Positions 1 to 7,051 of a stretch of 32,478 nt of DNA are shown here, in pieces (the first letter of the stretch is position 1; each line of letters opens with the position of its first letter). Below the pieces are notes generated by a model. The model did not search any database and was not told where the DNA came from. It worked only from the letters and a program-made list of their open reading frames with translations. A program made the position numbers and the translations under genes. The stretch comes from Bacteroidaceae bacterium (GTDB lineage Bacteria; Bacteroidota; Bacteroidia; Bacteroidales; Bacteroidaceae): the NCBI GenBank assembly GCA_016280445.1, contig JAEEGS010000040.1, positions 117,998-150,475 of the forward strand, given 5' to 3'.

Positions 1-385
1 TACCATCCACCACAAAATCGTATTCCTTCACAATGTCGAGGGCATTGTCTGACATCAGGAACTCACGATAGGTATTGACCTTCACGTGGGGGTTGATGGC
101 GTTGATGGTTTCTTTTGCCGACTCCACTTTCCACTTGTCCACATCGGGCGTGGTGTGGATAATCTGACGCTGCAAGTTGCTCAAATCGACCACATCGCCA
201 TCCACAATGCCGATAGTGCCGACACCAGCCGCAGCCAGATACATCGCCACGGGAGCACCCAAGCCACCAGCACCGATGACGAGCACCTTGCCCTCACGGA
301 TTTTCTCCTGACCCTCTACACCTACATCCTGCAAAAGGATGTGGCGCGAATAGCGGTTCAGTTCTTCTTCGGTGAAATCAAACAT
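1..385 (-). CDS. E1-like sulfur-carrier adenylyltransferase (ThiF/MoeB/HesA family), 3' part outside window
   Basis: The gene enters from the left edge, so only the N-terminal 128 codons are visible. The protein starts MFDFTEEELNRYSRHILL, a typical MoeB/ThiF opening, and continues with the nucleotide-binding GAGGLGAP loop, the IVDGDVVD strand and the DLSNLQRQI motif. Enzymes of this family adenylate the C-terminal glycine of a ubiquitin-like sulfur carrier so that it can be converted to a thiocarboxylate. The start codon lies inside the end of the ThiS-like gene (8-nt overlap), so the two proteins are translationally coupled and almost certainly partners. The upstream cysteine synthase and Cys/Met PLP enzyme argue for a role in amino-acid sulfur assimilation. 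MoeB (molybdopterin) or ThiF (thiamine) functions remain possible because the C-terminal half is not in view. Confidence 0.9.
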   Translation of the reverse strand, partial: MFDFTEEELNRYSRHILLQDVGVEGQEKIREGKVLVIGAGGLGAPVAMYLAAAGVGTIGIVDGDVVDLSNLQRQIIHTTPDVDKWKVESAKETINAINPHVKVNTYREFLMSDNALDIVKEYDFVVDG

Positions 386-593
386 ACTGTCCTCCTCCCA
401 TGAAATAAAGGAAATCCACGGTGTCACCCTCATTCAGTTGAAGGGTGGCAAAGTCTTCTCTGTCCACGAACTCTTCGTTCACCTGCACACTCACCATATC
501 GGGTTGTGCCACATTGTTCTGCTGAATCAAATCTGCTACAGTAGCAGGGAGTTGAACCTCTTGGTCTTCTCCATTTACAATCAATTTTGCCAT
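378..593 (-). CDS. ThiS/MoaD-like sulfur carrier protein with a C-terminal tail after the glycines
   Basis: A 71-residue ubiquitin-fold protein of ThiS size, with the usual VNGEDQEV opening, a central ADLIQ helix and the LNEGDTVDFLYFMGGG ending. In ThiS and MoaD the chain stops at Gly-Gly, which is adenylated and thiocarboxylated. Here three residues (QYV) follow a Gly-Gly-Gly. Tails of this kind are known in carriers such as HcyS and QbsE, where a JAMM-type peptidase trims them before activation, so this copy may be a pro-form. It sits 66 bases downstream of cysteine synthase and overlaps the E1 gene. ThiS for thiamine is the alternative, but no thiC, thiG or thiH neighbour is visible. Confidence 0.85.
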   Translation of the reverse strand: MAKLIVNGEDQEVQLPATVADLIQQNNVAQPDMVSVQVNEEFVDREDFATLQLNEGDTVDFLYFMGGGQYV

Positions 594-606
594 AATGATG
601 AAGTTT
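585..606 (-). promoter_or_regulatory. Shared translation-start leader, copy 1 (thiS-like gene)
   Basis: The sequence AAACTTCATCATT directly precedes the ATG, and the match to the cysK leader extends into the coding region (ATGGCAAAA). A small GC-rich hairpin (GCCCA stem) lies just upstream. The same leader occurs before cysK and the LuxR-type gene. It contains no Shine-Dalgarno sequence. Confidence 0.6.
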
Positions 607-659
607 CCAGCCCACGCGCTGGGCGAGGGTTTGTTGATTAAATATAAGTTATTGCAGTT

Positions 660-1592
660 TTATTCCTCAGAGAAGAGTTTCGTGCTGAGGTAGCGTTCGC
701 CTGTGTCTGGCAGCAGCACCACGATGGTCTTGCCTGCATTCTCTGGGCGTTTGGCTATCTCGATGGCAGCATGGGTCGCCGCACCGCTGGAGATACCCAC
801 CAACGTACCCTCAATCTTGGCAAGAAGTCGACTGGCAGCAAAAGCATCCTCGTTCTTCACTCTGAACACCTCGTCATACACTTTCGTGTTGAGCACCTGA
901 GGCGTGAAACCAGCACCGATGCCCTGCAACTTGTGAGGGCCAGGCTTTCCACCTGACAGCACTGCCGAGTCGTAAGGCTCTACAGCCACCACCTTCACTT
1001 TAGGGTTCAACTGCTTCAGCACCTCACCCACACCTGTCACGGTGCCACCTGTACCGACACCTGCCACGAAGATATCGACCTTCCCGTCAGTGTCTTCCCA
1101 AATCTCCTTGGCTGTGGTCTGACGATGCACCTCAGGGTTTGCCTCGTTGGCAAACTGTTGAGGAATGAACGCATCGGTCTGTGATGCCAGTTCCTGTGCC
1201 TTTCGGATAGCTCCTGGCATACCCTCATGAGCAGGCGTGAGCACCAATTTGGCACCCAAACTGCGGAGCAACGTGCGGCGCTCAATGCTCATGCTATCGG
1301 GCATCGTGAGGATGAGCTTGTAGCCACGCTGGGCAGCCACCAAGGCCAATCCCACACCCGTGTTGCCACTGGTGGGTTCGATGATGACGGTGTTCCTGCC
1401 AAGAAGTCCCTGCTTCTCAGCCTGTTCGATGAGTGCATAGCCCACGCGATCTTTCACGCTGCGTCCTGGATTCAGATACTCCAGCTTTGCCAATACACGG
1501 GCTCTCAATCGCTGGTCTTTCTCTACTTTGGAAAGTTCGAGCAAAGGTGTTTTGCCTATCAGTTCTACAAGGCTTTGTGCTATTTTTGCCAT
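660..1592 (-). CDS. cysK: Cysteine synthase (O-acetylserine sulfhydrylase family)
   Basis: A 310-residue fold-type II PLP enzyme of normal family length. The PLP lysine is K47 in [11 protein letters not shown], the substrate loop is EPTSGNTG at 72-79, the phosphate-binding glycine loop is GVGTGGT near 180, and the C terminus is the standard [13 protein letters not shown]. It joins a sulfide source to O-acetylserine to form cysteine in the cytoplasm. Its place upstream of a ThiS-like carrier and an E1 enzyme suggests that the sulfur could be delivered as a carrier thiocarboxylate, as for CysM with CysO in mycobacteria. The sequence itself looks like ordinary CysK, so free sulfide remains the simpler donor. 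The start is fixed by the leader shared with two other genes of the operon. Confidence 0.93.
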   Translation of the reverse strand: MAKIAQSLVELIGKTPLLELSKVEKDQRLRARVLAKLEYLNPGRSVKDRVGYALIEQAEKQGLLGRNTVIIEPTSGNTGVGLALVAAQRGYKLILTMPDSMSIERRTLLRSLGAKLVLTPAHEGMPGAIRKAQELASQTDAFIPQQFANEANPEVHRQTTAKEIWEDTDGKVDIFVAGVGTGGTVTGVGEVLKQLNPKVKVVAVEPYDSAVLSGGKPGPHKLQGIGAGFTPQVLNTKVYDEVFRVKNEDAFAASRLLAKIEGTLVGISSGAATHAAIEIAKRPENAGKTIVVLLPDTGERYLSTKLFSEE

Positions 1593-1609
1593 AATGATGA
1601 AGTTTTTGT
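1587..1609 (-). promoter_or_regulatory. Shared translation-start leader, copy 2 (cysK)
   Basis: The 23 bases ending in ATGGCA are identical to those in front of the LuxR-type regulator at 3614-3636, and the core AAACTTCATCATT also precedes the thiS-like gene. No Shine-Dalgarno sequence is present. Confidence 0.6.
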
Positions 1610-1611
1610 AA

Positions 1612-1690
1612 TTTATAATGTATAATGTATAATAAGGCTAACGCGATGCACACAAGCCGTATGGTTATTATACATTATAAATTGTAAATT
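1612..1690. repeat. Heptamer-armed hairpin element A (between metY-like gene and cysK)
   Basis: The left arm is a tandem of TATAATG heptamers. TATAATGTATAATAA (1621-1635) pairs perfectly with TTATTATACATTATA (1665-1679). The 29-base loop carries the core GGCTAACGCGATGC followed by AAGCCGTATGG, also found in elements B and C. It is the only sizeable gap inside the sulfur operon and could attenuate or process the transcript. Confidence 0.75.
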
Positions 1691-1767
1691 ATATATTGAT
1701 TTGCTGCAAAGTTCGAGGTTTTCACGCTGCTGGGCAATCCCCTACGTACGGTATTCTTCTACCCTTT

Positions 1768-2949
1768 TTATGGTATCGCCCTTACCGCCTGCACGATGTC
1801 CTCGAAGATGTCGTCCACATCCTCCAAGCCCACAGAGAGGCGGATGGTGGTGTCGCGCACGTCCATCTCTGCTTTCTGTTTGCCGCCGAAAGGACCGAAG
1901 ATGGTGCTGTAGGGATGGATGGCGAGGCTCTTGTTGTCGAAGAGGTTCGTCGCCCTGCGGATGAGTTGTAGGTGGTCGATGAAGTTGAAACAGGTCTTGC
2001 GGTCAGCAAGGTCGATGGTCAGCATCGCGCCTGCCGTCTTGCCAAACTGCCTCACCGCCAAGTCGTGGAAGGGGTTGTCTTCCAAACCGATATAGTTGAC
2101 CTGAGTTATTTCGGGCACCTCCTTCAGTTTCCTTGCCAACGTGAGCGCGTTCTGTGCCTGCACCCGATAGCGGGCATCGAGGGTTTCCAGTCCGAGACTC
2201 TGCATATAAGCCGCATGAGGCGACATGTAACTGCCCACGTTGAAGAGCAACTCGAAGCGGATGCGCTGATTCACCACAGGGAAGGTGCCATAGTCGATGA
2301 CCAGACCGCCCAACGACGTCGCACCGCCAGAGATGTACTTCGTGCTGCTCACCACCTCCACATCCACACCCAGACGCTTGGCGCTGAACTGCGTGAAGGG
2401 GATGACCGTCGTGTCGGCAATGAGTGGAATGCCCCTCTCGTGAGCAATCTCAGCCAATGCCGAGAGGTCAGCCACCTCCATCTGTGGGTTCGTGACAATC
2501 TCCAGATAGAGACAAGCCGTATGCTCGTCGATGGCATCACGCACCGCATCGAGGTCAAGCAGGTCAATGGAGCGAGTCTCAATGCCGAGACGTGAGAAGG
2601 TGCGGTTCATCAACGCCACCGTATTGCCAAACAGATGACGCGAAGTGACGATGTTCTTCCCCTGCTCCACAAACACCAGCAAGGCATTCGTGATGGCTGC
2701 CATGCCCGAACAGAAGGCAAACACGTTCGTTGCCCCAGTCAGGGCTTTCACCTTATCCTCGAGATACATCACGGTAGGATTCATCACCCTCGAATAGTCG
2801 GGTGCCAGCACTCTTCCACAGAAGGCGTTCGCCATCTCCTTTGCCGTCTCAAACTCGTATGCCGCCGTATGATACACTGGCATTGCAATCGCCCCATAGG
2901 CATCTTGTCTCGGCAATTTCGTGTCAATTGCTATTGTTGCCTTATTCAT
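1768..2949 (-). CDS. Cys/Met-metabolism PLP enzyme (O-acetylhomoserine sulfhydrylase / cystathionine lyase-synthase family)
   Basis: A 393-residue fold-type I PLP enzyme when started at MNKATIAID, 10 bases after the regulator's stop codon; 24 further in-frame codons upstream overlap the regulator and look non-coding. Family marks are YSRVMNPT (52-59, binds PLP phosphate), SGMAAI (81-86), IADTTVIPF (178-186) and the PLP lysine K204 in SSTKYISGG. The usual Gly-His after this lysine is replaced by Gly-Gly, and the usual DN before the cofactor-stacking strand reads DT. The family makes homocysteine or cystathionine or degrades sulfur amino acids, and the exact reaction cannot be read from motifs. 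Next to a carrier-E1 pair, a MetY-like homocysteine synthase fed by a protein thiocarboxylate is the most attractive hypothesis. Confidence 0.85.
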   Translation of the reverse strand: MNKATIAIDTKLPRQDAYGAIAMPVYHTAAYEFETAKEMANAFCGRVLAPDYSRVMNPTVMYLEDKVKALTGATNVFAFCSGMAAITNALLVFVEQGKNIVTSRHLFGNTVALMNRTFSRLGIETRSIDLLDLDAVRDAIDEHTACLYLEIVTNPQMEVADLSALAEIAHERGIPLIADTTVIPFTQFSAKRLGVDVEVVSSTKYISGGATSLGGLVIDYGTFPVVNQRIRFELLFNVGSYMSPHAAYMQSLGLETLDARYRVQAQNALTLARKLKEVPEITQVNYIGLEDNPFHDLAVRQFGKTAGAMLTIDLADRKTCFNFIDHLQLIRRATNLFDNKSLAIHPYSTIFGPFGGKQKAEMDVRDTTIRLSVGLEDVDDIFEDIVQAVRAIP

Positions 2950-2959
2950 TCTCTCAACT

Positions 2960-3619
2960 TTAAATACAGTATTCCACCATCTCCACCAATCCAGCCCGTA
3001 GGGCATATTTTGTGGCCTCATACACAGTGTTCACATTGATTTTTCGGAAGATGTTCTTCTTGTGGGTCGTGATGGTGTGGATGCTCGAATTGCGTTCTGC
3101 CGCCACCTCCTTCACCGACTTGCCCAAAGCGATGAGACGGAGCACCTCACGTTCGGTGGCGGTGAGGGGGTCGTCCTGTTCGGTGGCTGTCTGTGGAGTG
3201 AGCAGCAGGTTGGTAACCTGATGGCAGAGGAACCGCACGCCTGTCACCGCACATTTCAGTGCCGTGATGATTTCCTGTGCCGAGTCGTCCTTCAGTATCA
3301 TGCTGAACTGCTGCTCCACGCTGAGTCGGCGGATGAGTTGCTCTGTCAGTTCGTCGGAGAAGAGCACCCACAGGGCGAAGGGGAACCGCTCGGAGAGGTT
3401 GAGGAGTTCGTCGCTGCTGGCGAGGTCGAAGAGGGTGTAGTCTATCACCACCACCGATGAGGGGTTCTCCTTCAGTTCGGCAATGAGTTCAGCGCGCCGG
3501 CTGAGTTCTTTTACTTCCAGATGCTCCACGTTGGCTAGTGCTCCTCTGATGAGATTTCTCAGTCCCAGCCGTGTGATGTCCTGATTGTCTGCCAATATGA
3601 TTTGTCTTGTCTCTGCCAT
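2960..3619 (-). CDS. LuxR-family response regulator (receiver-like domain plus HTH)
   Basis: A 219-residue protein started at MAETRQIILADNQD; the 42 in-frame codons upstream contain the promoter and are excluded. The N-terminal receiver-like domain keeps the acidic pocket (D11), a candidate phosphoacceptor D60 in VVVIDYTLF and K110 in MILKDD. The C-terminal 65 residues are a LuxR/GerE helix-turn-helix (LTATEREVLRLIALGKSVKEVA and HTITTHKKNIFRKINV). It is the first gene of the sulfur operon, with only 10 bases to the PLP enzyme, and no sensor kinase is visible. It is divergent from the SusC gene carrying the first 59-bp promoter element, so it is the obvious local candidate for controlling that regulon, though nothing in the sequence proves it. 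Confidence 0.9.
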   Translation of the reverse strand: MAETRQIILADNQDITRLGLRNLIRGALANVEHLEVKELSRRAELIAELKENPSSVVVIDYTLFDLASSDELLNLSERFPFALWVLFSDELTEQLIRRLSVEQQFSMILKDDSAQEIITALKCAVTGVRFLCHQVTNLLLTPQTATEQDDPLTATEREVLRLIALGKSVKEVAAERNSSIHTITTHKKNIFRKINVNTVYEATKYALRAGLVEMVEYCI

Positions 3620-3636
3620 AATGATGAAGTTTTTGT
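3614..3636 (-). promoter_or_regulatory. Shared translation-start leader, copy 3 (luxR-type gene)
   Basis: Identical over 23 bases to the cysK leader. Because the -7 box ends at 3640, this leader must make up nearly the entire 5' untranslated region of the operon mRNA. Confidence 0.6.
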
Positions 3637-3639
3637 GCT

Positions 3640-3648
3640 GCAAAGTTA
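3640..3648 (-). promoter_or_regulatory. Bacteroidetes -7 box of the sulfur operon
   Basis: Reads TAACTTTGC on the minus strand, matching TAnnTTTGC, 20 bases before the regulator ATG. No strong -33 TTTG was picked out. Confidence 0.6.
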
Positions 3649-3749
3649 AGAGGTATGGAAAAAATGACCAAGAAAATACTTTATATTTGGAAAATCCTCC
3701 CATTAAATGATATTTTTCAATACATTTTTTCCACAGATCCCCCATTTAT

Positions 3750-3808
3750 GGTATGCATATCGCCTGTAAAGGGTATTTCGCTAGTGGGGGAATGTCTATA
3801 CCTTTGCA
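3750..3808 (+). promoter_or_regulatory. 59-bp promoter/operator element, copy 1 (susC-like)
   Basis: Begins GGTATGC, has GGGTATTTCG at element positions 22-31, and ends in the -7 box TACCTTTGCA. Spacing is identical to copies 2-4. This is the most divergent copy: the right half-site CGAAAT found in copy 2 is degenerate here (GGGAAT). It lies 36 bases before the SusC-like start. Confidence 0.75.
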
Positions 3809-3844
3809 CTCGAAATTTACAAAAAACTTCAACGTATATATATT

Positions 3845-6800
3845 ATGGTAAAGAACAGGTTGTTTTTGGCAGTGGCATTGACCATTGCATCGGTGCTGAC
3901 CGCAGCGGGTCAGACCATTACGGGAACGGTATTGGATGCCACGACAGGCGAAAGCATCATCGGGGCATCGGTCAAGTATGGTGAAGGAAAGGGCGTGGTG
4001 ACCGATTATGACGGGCATTTCGCCATCGCGGTGAACAGGTTGCCTATGAAACTCAGCATTACCTACACGGGTTACAGACGCCAGGACATCACGGTGTATG
4101 ACGAAGAGGAAGACATCGAAGTGAAGTTGACCGAAAAACGCAACTACCTCAACGATGTGGTGGTGGTGGGATACGGCACACAGAGCCGCACCCAGTTGAC
4201 AGGTTCGGTCACCACAGTAAAGGCCGACGTGTTTGAAAACAGCACAGCCACCACGCTGGACGGTGCGCTGAGCGGTCAGGTGGCGGGTCTGAATGTGACG
4301 GCGGCGAGTGGACAGCCTGGTGCGGAGAGTAGCATCCGCATCCGTGGCGGCAACTCGGTGAATGCCTCGAACGAGCCTCTGTATGTGGTGGATGGGTTCA
4401 TCTACTACAAGGATGCGAGCAATAACGGCACGGGCTTGGGTGCCATTGAGAGCCACCTGAACCCCTTGGCCACCATCAATCCCAACGACATTGAGAGCAT
4501 TGAGGTGCTGAAGGATGTGAGTGCCACGGCCATTTATGGTTCACGTGGTGCGAACGGTGTCATCCTCATCACCACGAAGAAGGGAAAGCTGGGTGAGAAG
4601 AGTGCCCACATCGCCTATGGTTACAGCCTCGGACTGAGCAGCGCGAGCAAGCACCTCGACCTGTTGGATGCCTCGGAGTGGGCACAATTCCAAAAGACCT
4701 ATTTCAGCAATAAGGGTGGTTACACCGACGAGCAAATCGCAGCCCTGGGCAAGGGCACTGACTGGCAAGATGCTGTGCTCCGCACGGCTGTGCAGCAGGG
4801 ACATGAGCTGTCGGTGAGTGGCAGCACCGACAAAAGCCGTTATGCTTTCTCGGCCAACTACACCGACCAAGATGGCATCGTGGTGGGCACAGGTTTCCAG
4901 CGTTACAACTTCCACCTCAACACGGAGTGGGAGTTGCAGAAGGGCTTGAAGTTTGGTGTCAACGCCACCTATGGACGCTCGAAGCAACAGGGCTTCACCA
5001 CCACCGAGGAGCAGGTGTTCAACTCGTCGCCCTTCTCCGCTGGCATCACCAACAGCTTTGTGTATGCGCTGCTCATGCCACCTGTCATTCCAGTGTATAA
5101 TGAAGATGGCTCGTACAACTTCACGAACCCTTACGAGTATGCTTACTTTGCCATTGGCGACCACGCAGCCAACCCTGTCTACGACCTAAAAGAGAGTGTG
5201 GCGGAGAACGTGAACAACTACCTGCTCTCCAACGTGTGGGCAAGTTACAAGCTGGGCGACTTCACGCTGAAAGCCACCGTGGGACTAAATAGCGAGAAAC
5301 TGACGCAAAATTACTTCTCGGGGGCATACACCTCGCTGGGCATGGCCACTCAGGGCATTGGTGGCACAGGCAACCGTCAGACGGATGTGTGGCAACAGGA
5401 GTACACCCTGTCTTATCAGAAAGAACTGGGCATCCATCAGATTGACGCCTTGGCAGGTTACACCAAGCAAACCAGCACCTCCACCTACAGTTCCATCCGC
5501 ACGAATCAATTCACCAACGAGACGCTGAAACACTACAATCTGGGCGACGGTTCGGGTATCTACACCCCTCAGACAGGCATCAGCAAGAGTACCCTCAACA
5601 GCCTCATCGCACGTGTGAACTACACCTTGCTCGACCGCTACAATGCCACCGCCACGTTCCGTGCCGACCATTCCAGCCGCTTCTCGAAACATCATCGCTG
5701 GGGCTACTTCCCATCGCTCGGACTCTCGTGGAACGCAGACAAAGAGGCTTTTCTGGCCCATGCACGACAGCTGGATTACCTGAAAGTGCGCCTCACGGGT
5801 GGACTCGTGGGCAATCAGGAGATTCCCGACTATGCCTTCATCACCTCTTACAGCACAGGCTCCTACGGTGGCTCTTCCTCTTATGCCAAGGCCAACACCG
5901 CCAACAACAACCTGAAATGGGAGACCACCGCCTCTTATAACCTCGGTGCCGACCTCGGACTCTGGAGCGGACGCTTCGATGTGACGCTCGACCTCTACTA
6001 CAAGAAAACCTCCGACCTGCTGCTCGACGTGCCCATGGGCTTTGCATCGGGTGTGACCAGCCAGTTGCAGAATGTGGGCAATGTGGAAAACAAAGGTATT
6101 GAGTTGGCCGTAAGTGGCATCCTGCTCAAGCGTCGACACCTGCAGTGGACAGCCGCTGCCAACCTTGCCCACAACCATAACGAGATTACCGACATGGGCA
6201 AGACCAACGACGTGCTCCAAGGAGCTGATGCCCAGCAGATTCTGCGCAAGGGCGAAGCACTCGGCTCGTTCTATGGCTTGAAGTACATCGGTGTCGTGCA
6301 GAACGATGAAGATGTCAGCCAGCTCCCCACCGTGAATGGTATTGTGCCCAAGCCTGGCGATGCGAAGTTTGCCGACGCCAACGGCGACGGCAAGATTGAC
6401 GGCTACGACCGCGTCATTCTCGGCTCTATCCAGCCCAAACTCACCTACGGCTTCTCTTCTCAACTGCAAGTGCGCGACTGGGACTTCAACATCACCTTCG
6501 CCGGCAGCTATGGGTCTAAACTCTACAATGCCCTGGGCAGACGATTGGAGCAGACTGGCGACTCCTACAACGTGCTGAGCACCGTAAAGGATGCGTGGAC
6601 ACCTGAGAACGGCAGCAACTCACTGCCCCTCGCCTCCACCTCGCGTCCCTTCTCCTACGTCGACAGCCGTTACATCCAGAGTGCCAGCTACTTGAAGCTC
6701 CGCAACCTCACCATCGGTTATCGTCCCCGACTGCCCAAGTCCTTTCCTCTCTCCTTGCGTGTTTATGCCACTGCCACCAACCTCTTCACCATCACCCCTT

Positions 6801-6895
6801 ACAAGGGTTACGACCCTGAAGTAAGCAGTGGAACGGACAACGGAGCCTACCCCTCGTCACGAACATTTACTTTTGGCGTAAAAATCACATTATAA
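3845..6895 (+). CDS. SusC/RagA-family TonB-linked outer-membrane transporter
   Basis: A 1016-residue protein of normal SusC length. A signal peptide (about 1-22, ending TAAGQ) is followed by a carboxypeptidase-regulatory-like domain (ITGTVLDATTGESIIGASV), the TonB-box and plug entry DVVVVGYGTQ at 104-113, plug motifs (IRIRGGNSVNASNEPLYVVDG, then IESIEVLKDVSATAIYGSRG) and a long beta-barrel. A DANGDGKIDGYD loop near residues 843-854 resembles a calcium-binding EF-hand-like loop common in SusC barrels. It forms a TonB-powered pore that works with a SusD lipoprotein lid; the cognate SusD is probably the next gene. No glycan enzyme is co-transcribed, so the substrate cannot be assigned. It has its own terminator, so SusC and SusD are separate transcription units. 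Confidence 0.95.
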   Translation: MVKNRLFLAVALTIASVLTAAGQTITGTVLDATTGESIIGASVKYGEGKGVVTDYDGHFAIAVNRLPMKLSITYTGYRRQDITVYDEEEDIEVKLTEKRNYLNDVVVVGYGTQSRTQLTGSVTTVKADVFENSTATTLDGALSGQVAGLNVTAASGQPGAESSIRIRGGNSVNASNEPLYVVDGFIYYKDASNNGTGLGAIESHLNPLATINPNDIESIEVLKDVSATAIYGSRGANGVILITTKKGKLGEKSAHIAYGYSLGLSSASKHLDLLDASEWAQFQKTYFSNKGGYTDEQIAALGKGTDWQDAVLRTAVQQGHELSVSGSTDKSRYAFSANYTDQDGIVVGTGFQRYNFHLNTEWELQKGLKFGVNATYGRSKQQGFTTTEEQVFNSSPFSAGITNSFVYALLMPPVIPVYNEDGSYNFTNPYEYAYFAIGDHAANPVYDLKESVAENVNNYLLSNVWASYKLGDFTLKATVGLNSEKLTQNYFSGAYTSLGMATQGIGGTGNRQTDVWQQEYTLSYQKELGIHQIDALAGYTKQTSTSTYSSIRTNQFTNETLKHYNLGDGSGIYTPQTGISKSTLNSLIARVNYTLLDRYNATATFRADHSSRFSKHHRWGYFPSLGLSWNADKEAFLAHARQLDYLKVRLTGGLVGNQEIPDYAFITSYSTGSYGGSSSYAKANTANNNLKWETTASYNLGADLGLWSGRFDVTLDLYYKKTSDLLLDVPMGFASGVTSQLQNVGNVENKGIELAVSGILLKRRHLQWTAAANLAHNHNEITDMGKTNDVLQGADAQQILRKGEALGSFYGLKYIGVVQNDEDVSQLPTVNGIVPKPGDAKFADANGDGKIDGYDRVILGSIQPKLTYGFSSQLQVRDWDFNITFAGSYGSKLYNALGRRLEQTGDSYNVLSTVKDAWTPENGSNSLPLASTSRPFSYVDSRYIQSASYLKLRNLTIGYRPRLPKSFPLSLRVYATATNLFTITPYKGYDPEVSSGTDNGAYPSSRTFTFGVKITL

Positions 6896-6903
6896 AACAC
6901 TTA

Positions 6904-6937
6904 AAAGAGGATAGAACAAGCGTTCTACCCTCTTTTT
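6904..6937 (+). terminator. Rho-independent terminator after the SusC-like gene
   Basis: AGAGGATAGAAC pairs with GTTCTACCCTCT around a 4-base loop (one A/C mismatch) and is followed by a run of T. It lies directly between the SusC stop and the next promoter element. Confidence 0.8.
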
Positions 6938-6996
6938 GGTACATGAATACCACATCATCGGGATTTCGGGCATGGCGAAATGTCCGTACCTTTGCA
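6938..6996 (+). promoter_or_regulatory. 59-bp promoter/operator element, copy 2 (susD-like)
   Basis: Begins GGTA and contains the perfect inverted repeat ATTTCG-N7-CGAAAT, then TGTCCG and TACCTTTGCA. The TTTC of the left half lies 19 bases before the -7 TA, the place of the Bacteroidetes -33 box. The downstream sequence GCAGATTTAG is shared with copy 3. Confidence 0.85.
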
Positions 6997-7051
6997 GCAG
7001 ATTTAGAAACAACTAAAATATTTTAAGGTAAAAAAGAAAGGAGATTACAAA

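Noticed and set aside
378-593. ThiS of thiamine biosynthesis
   Set aside because: Not excluded, but neighbours are cysteine and methionine enzymes and the C-terminal tail is atypical of ThiS.
2950-3021. Longer N terminus of the PLP enzyme
   Set aside because: The extra 24 codons overlap the regulator gene and are Trp/Arg-rich without family similarity.
5285-6469. Open frame on the minus strand inside the SusC-like gene
   Set aside because: Antisense shadow of a gene with clear plug and barrel motifs; no promoter or start signal.
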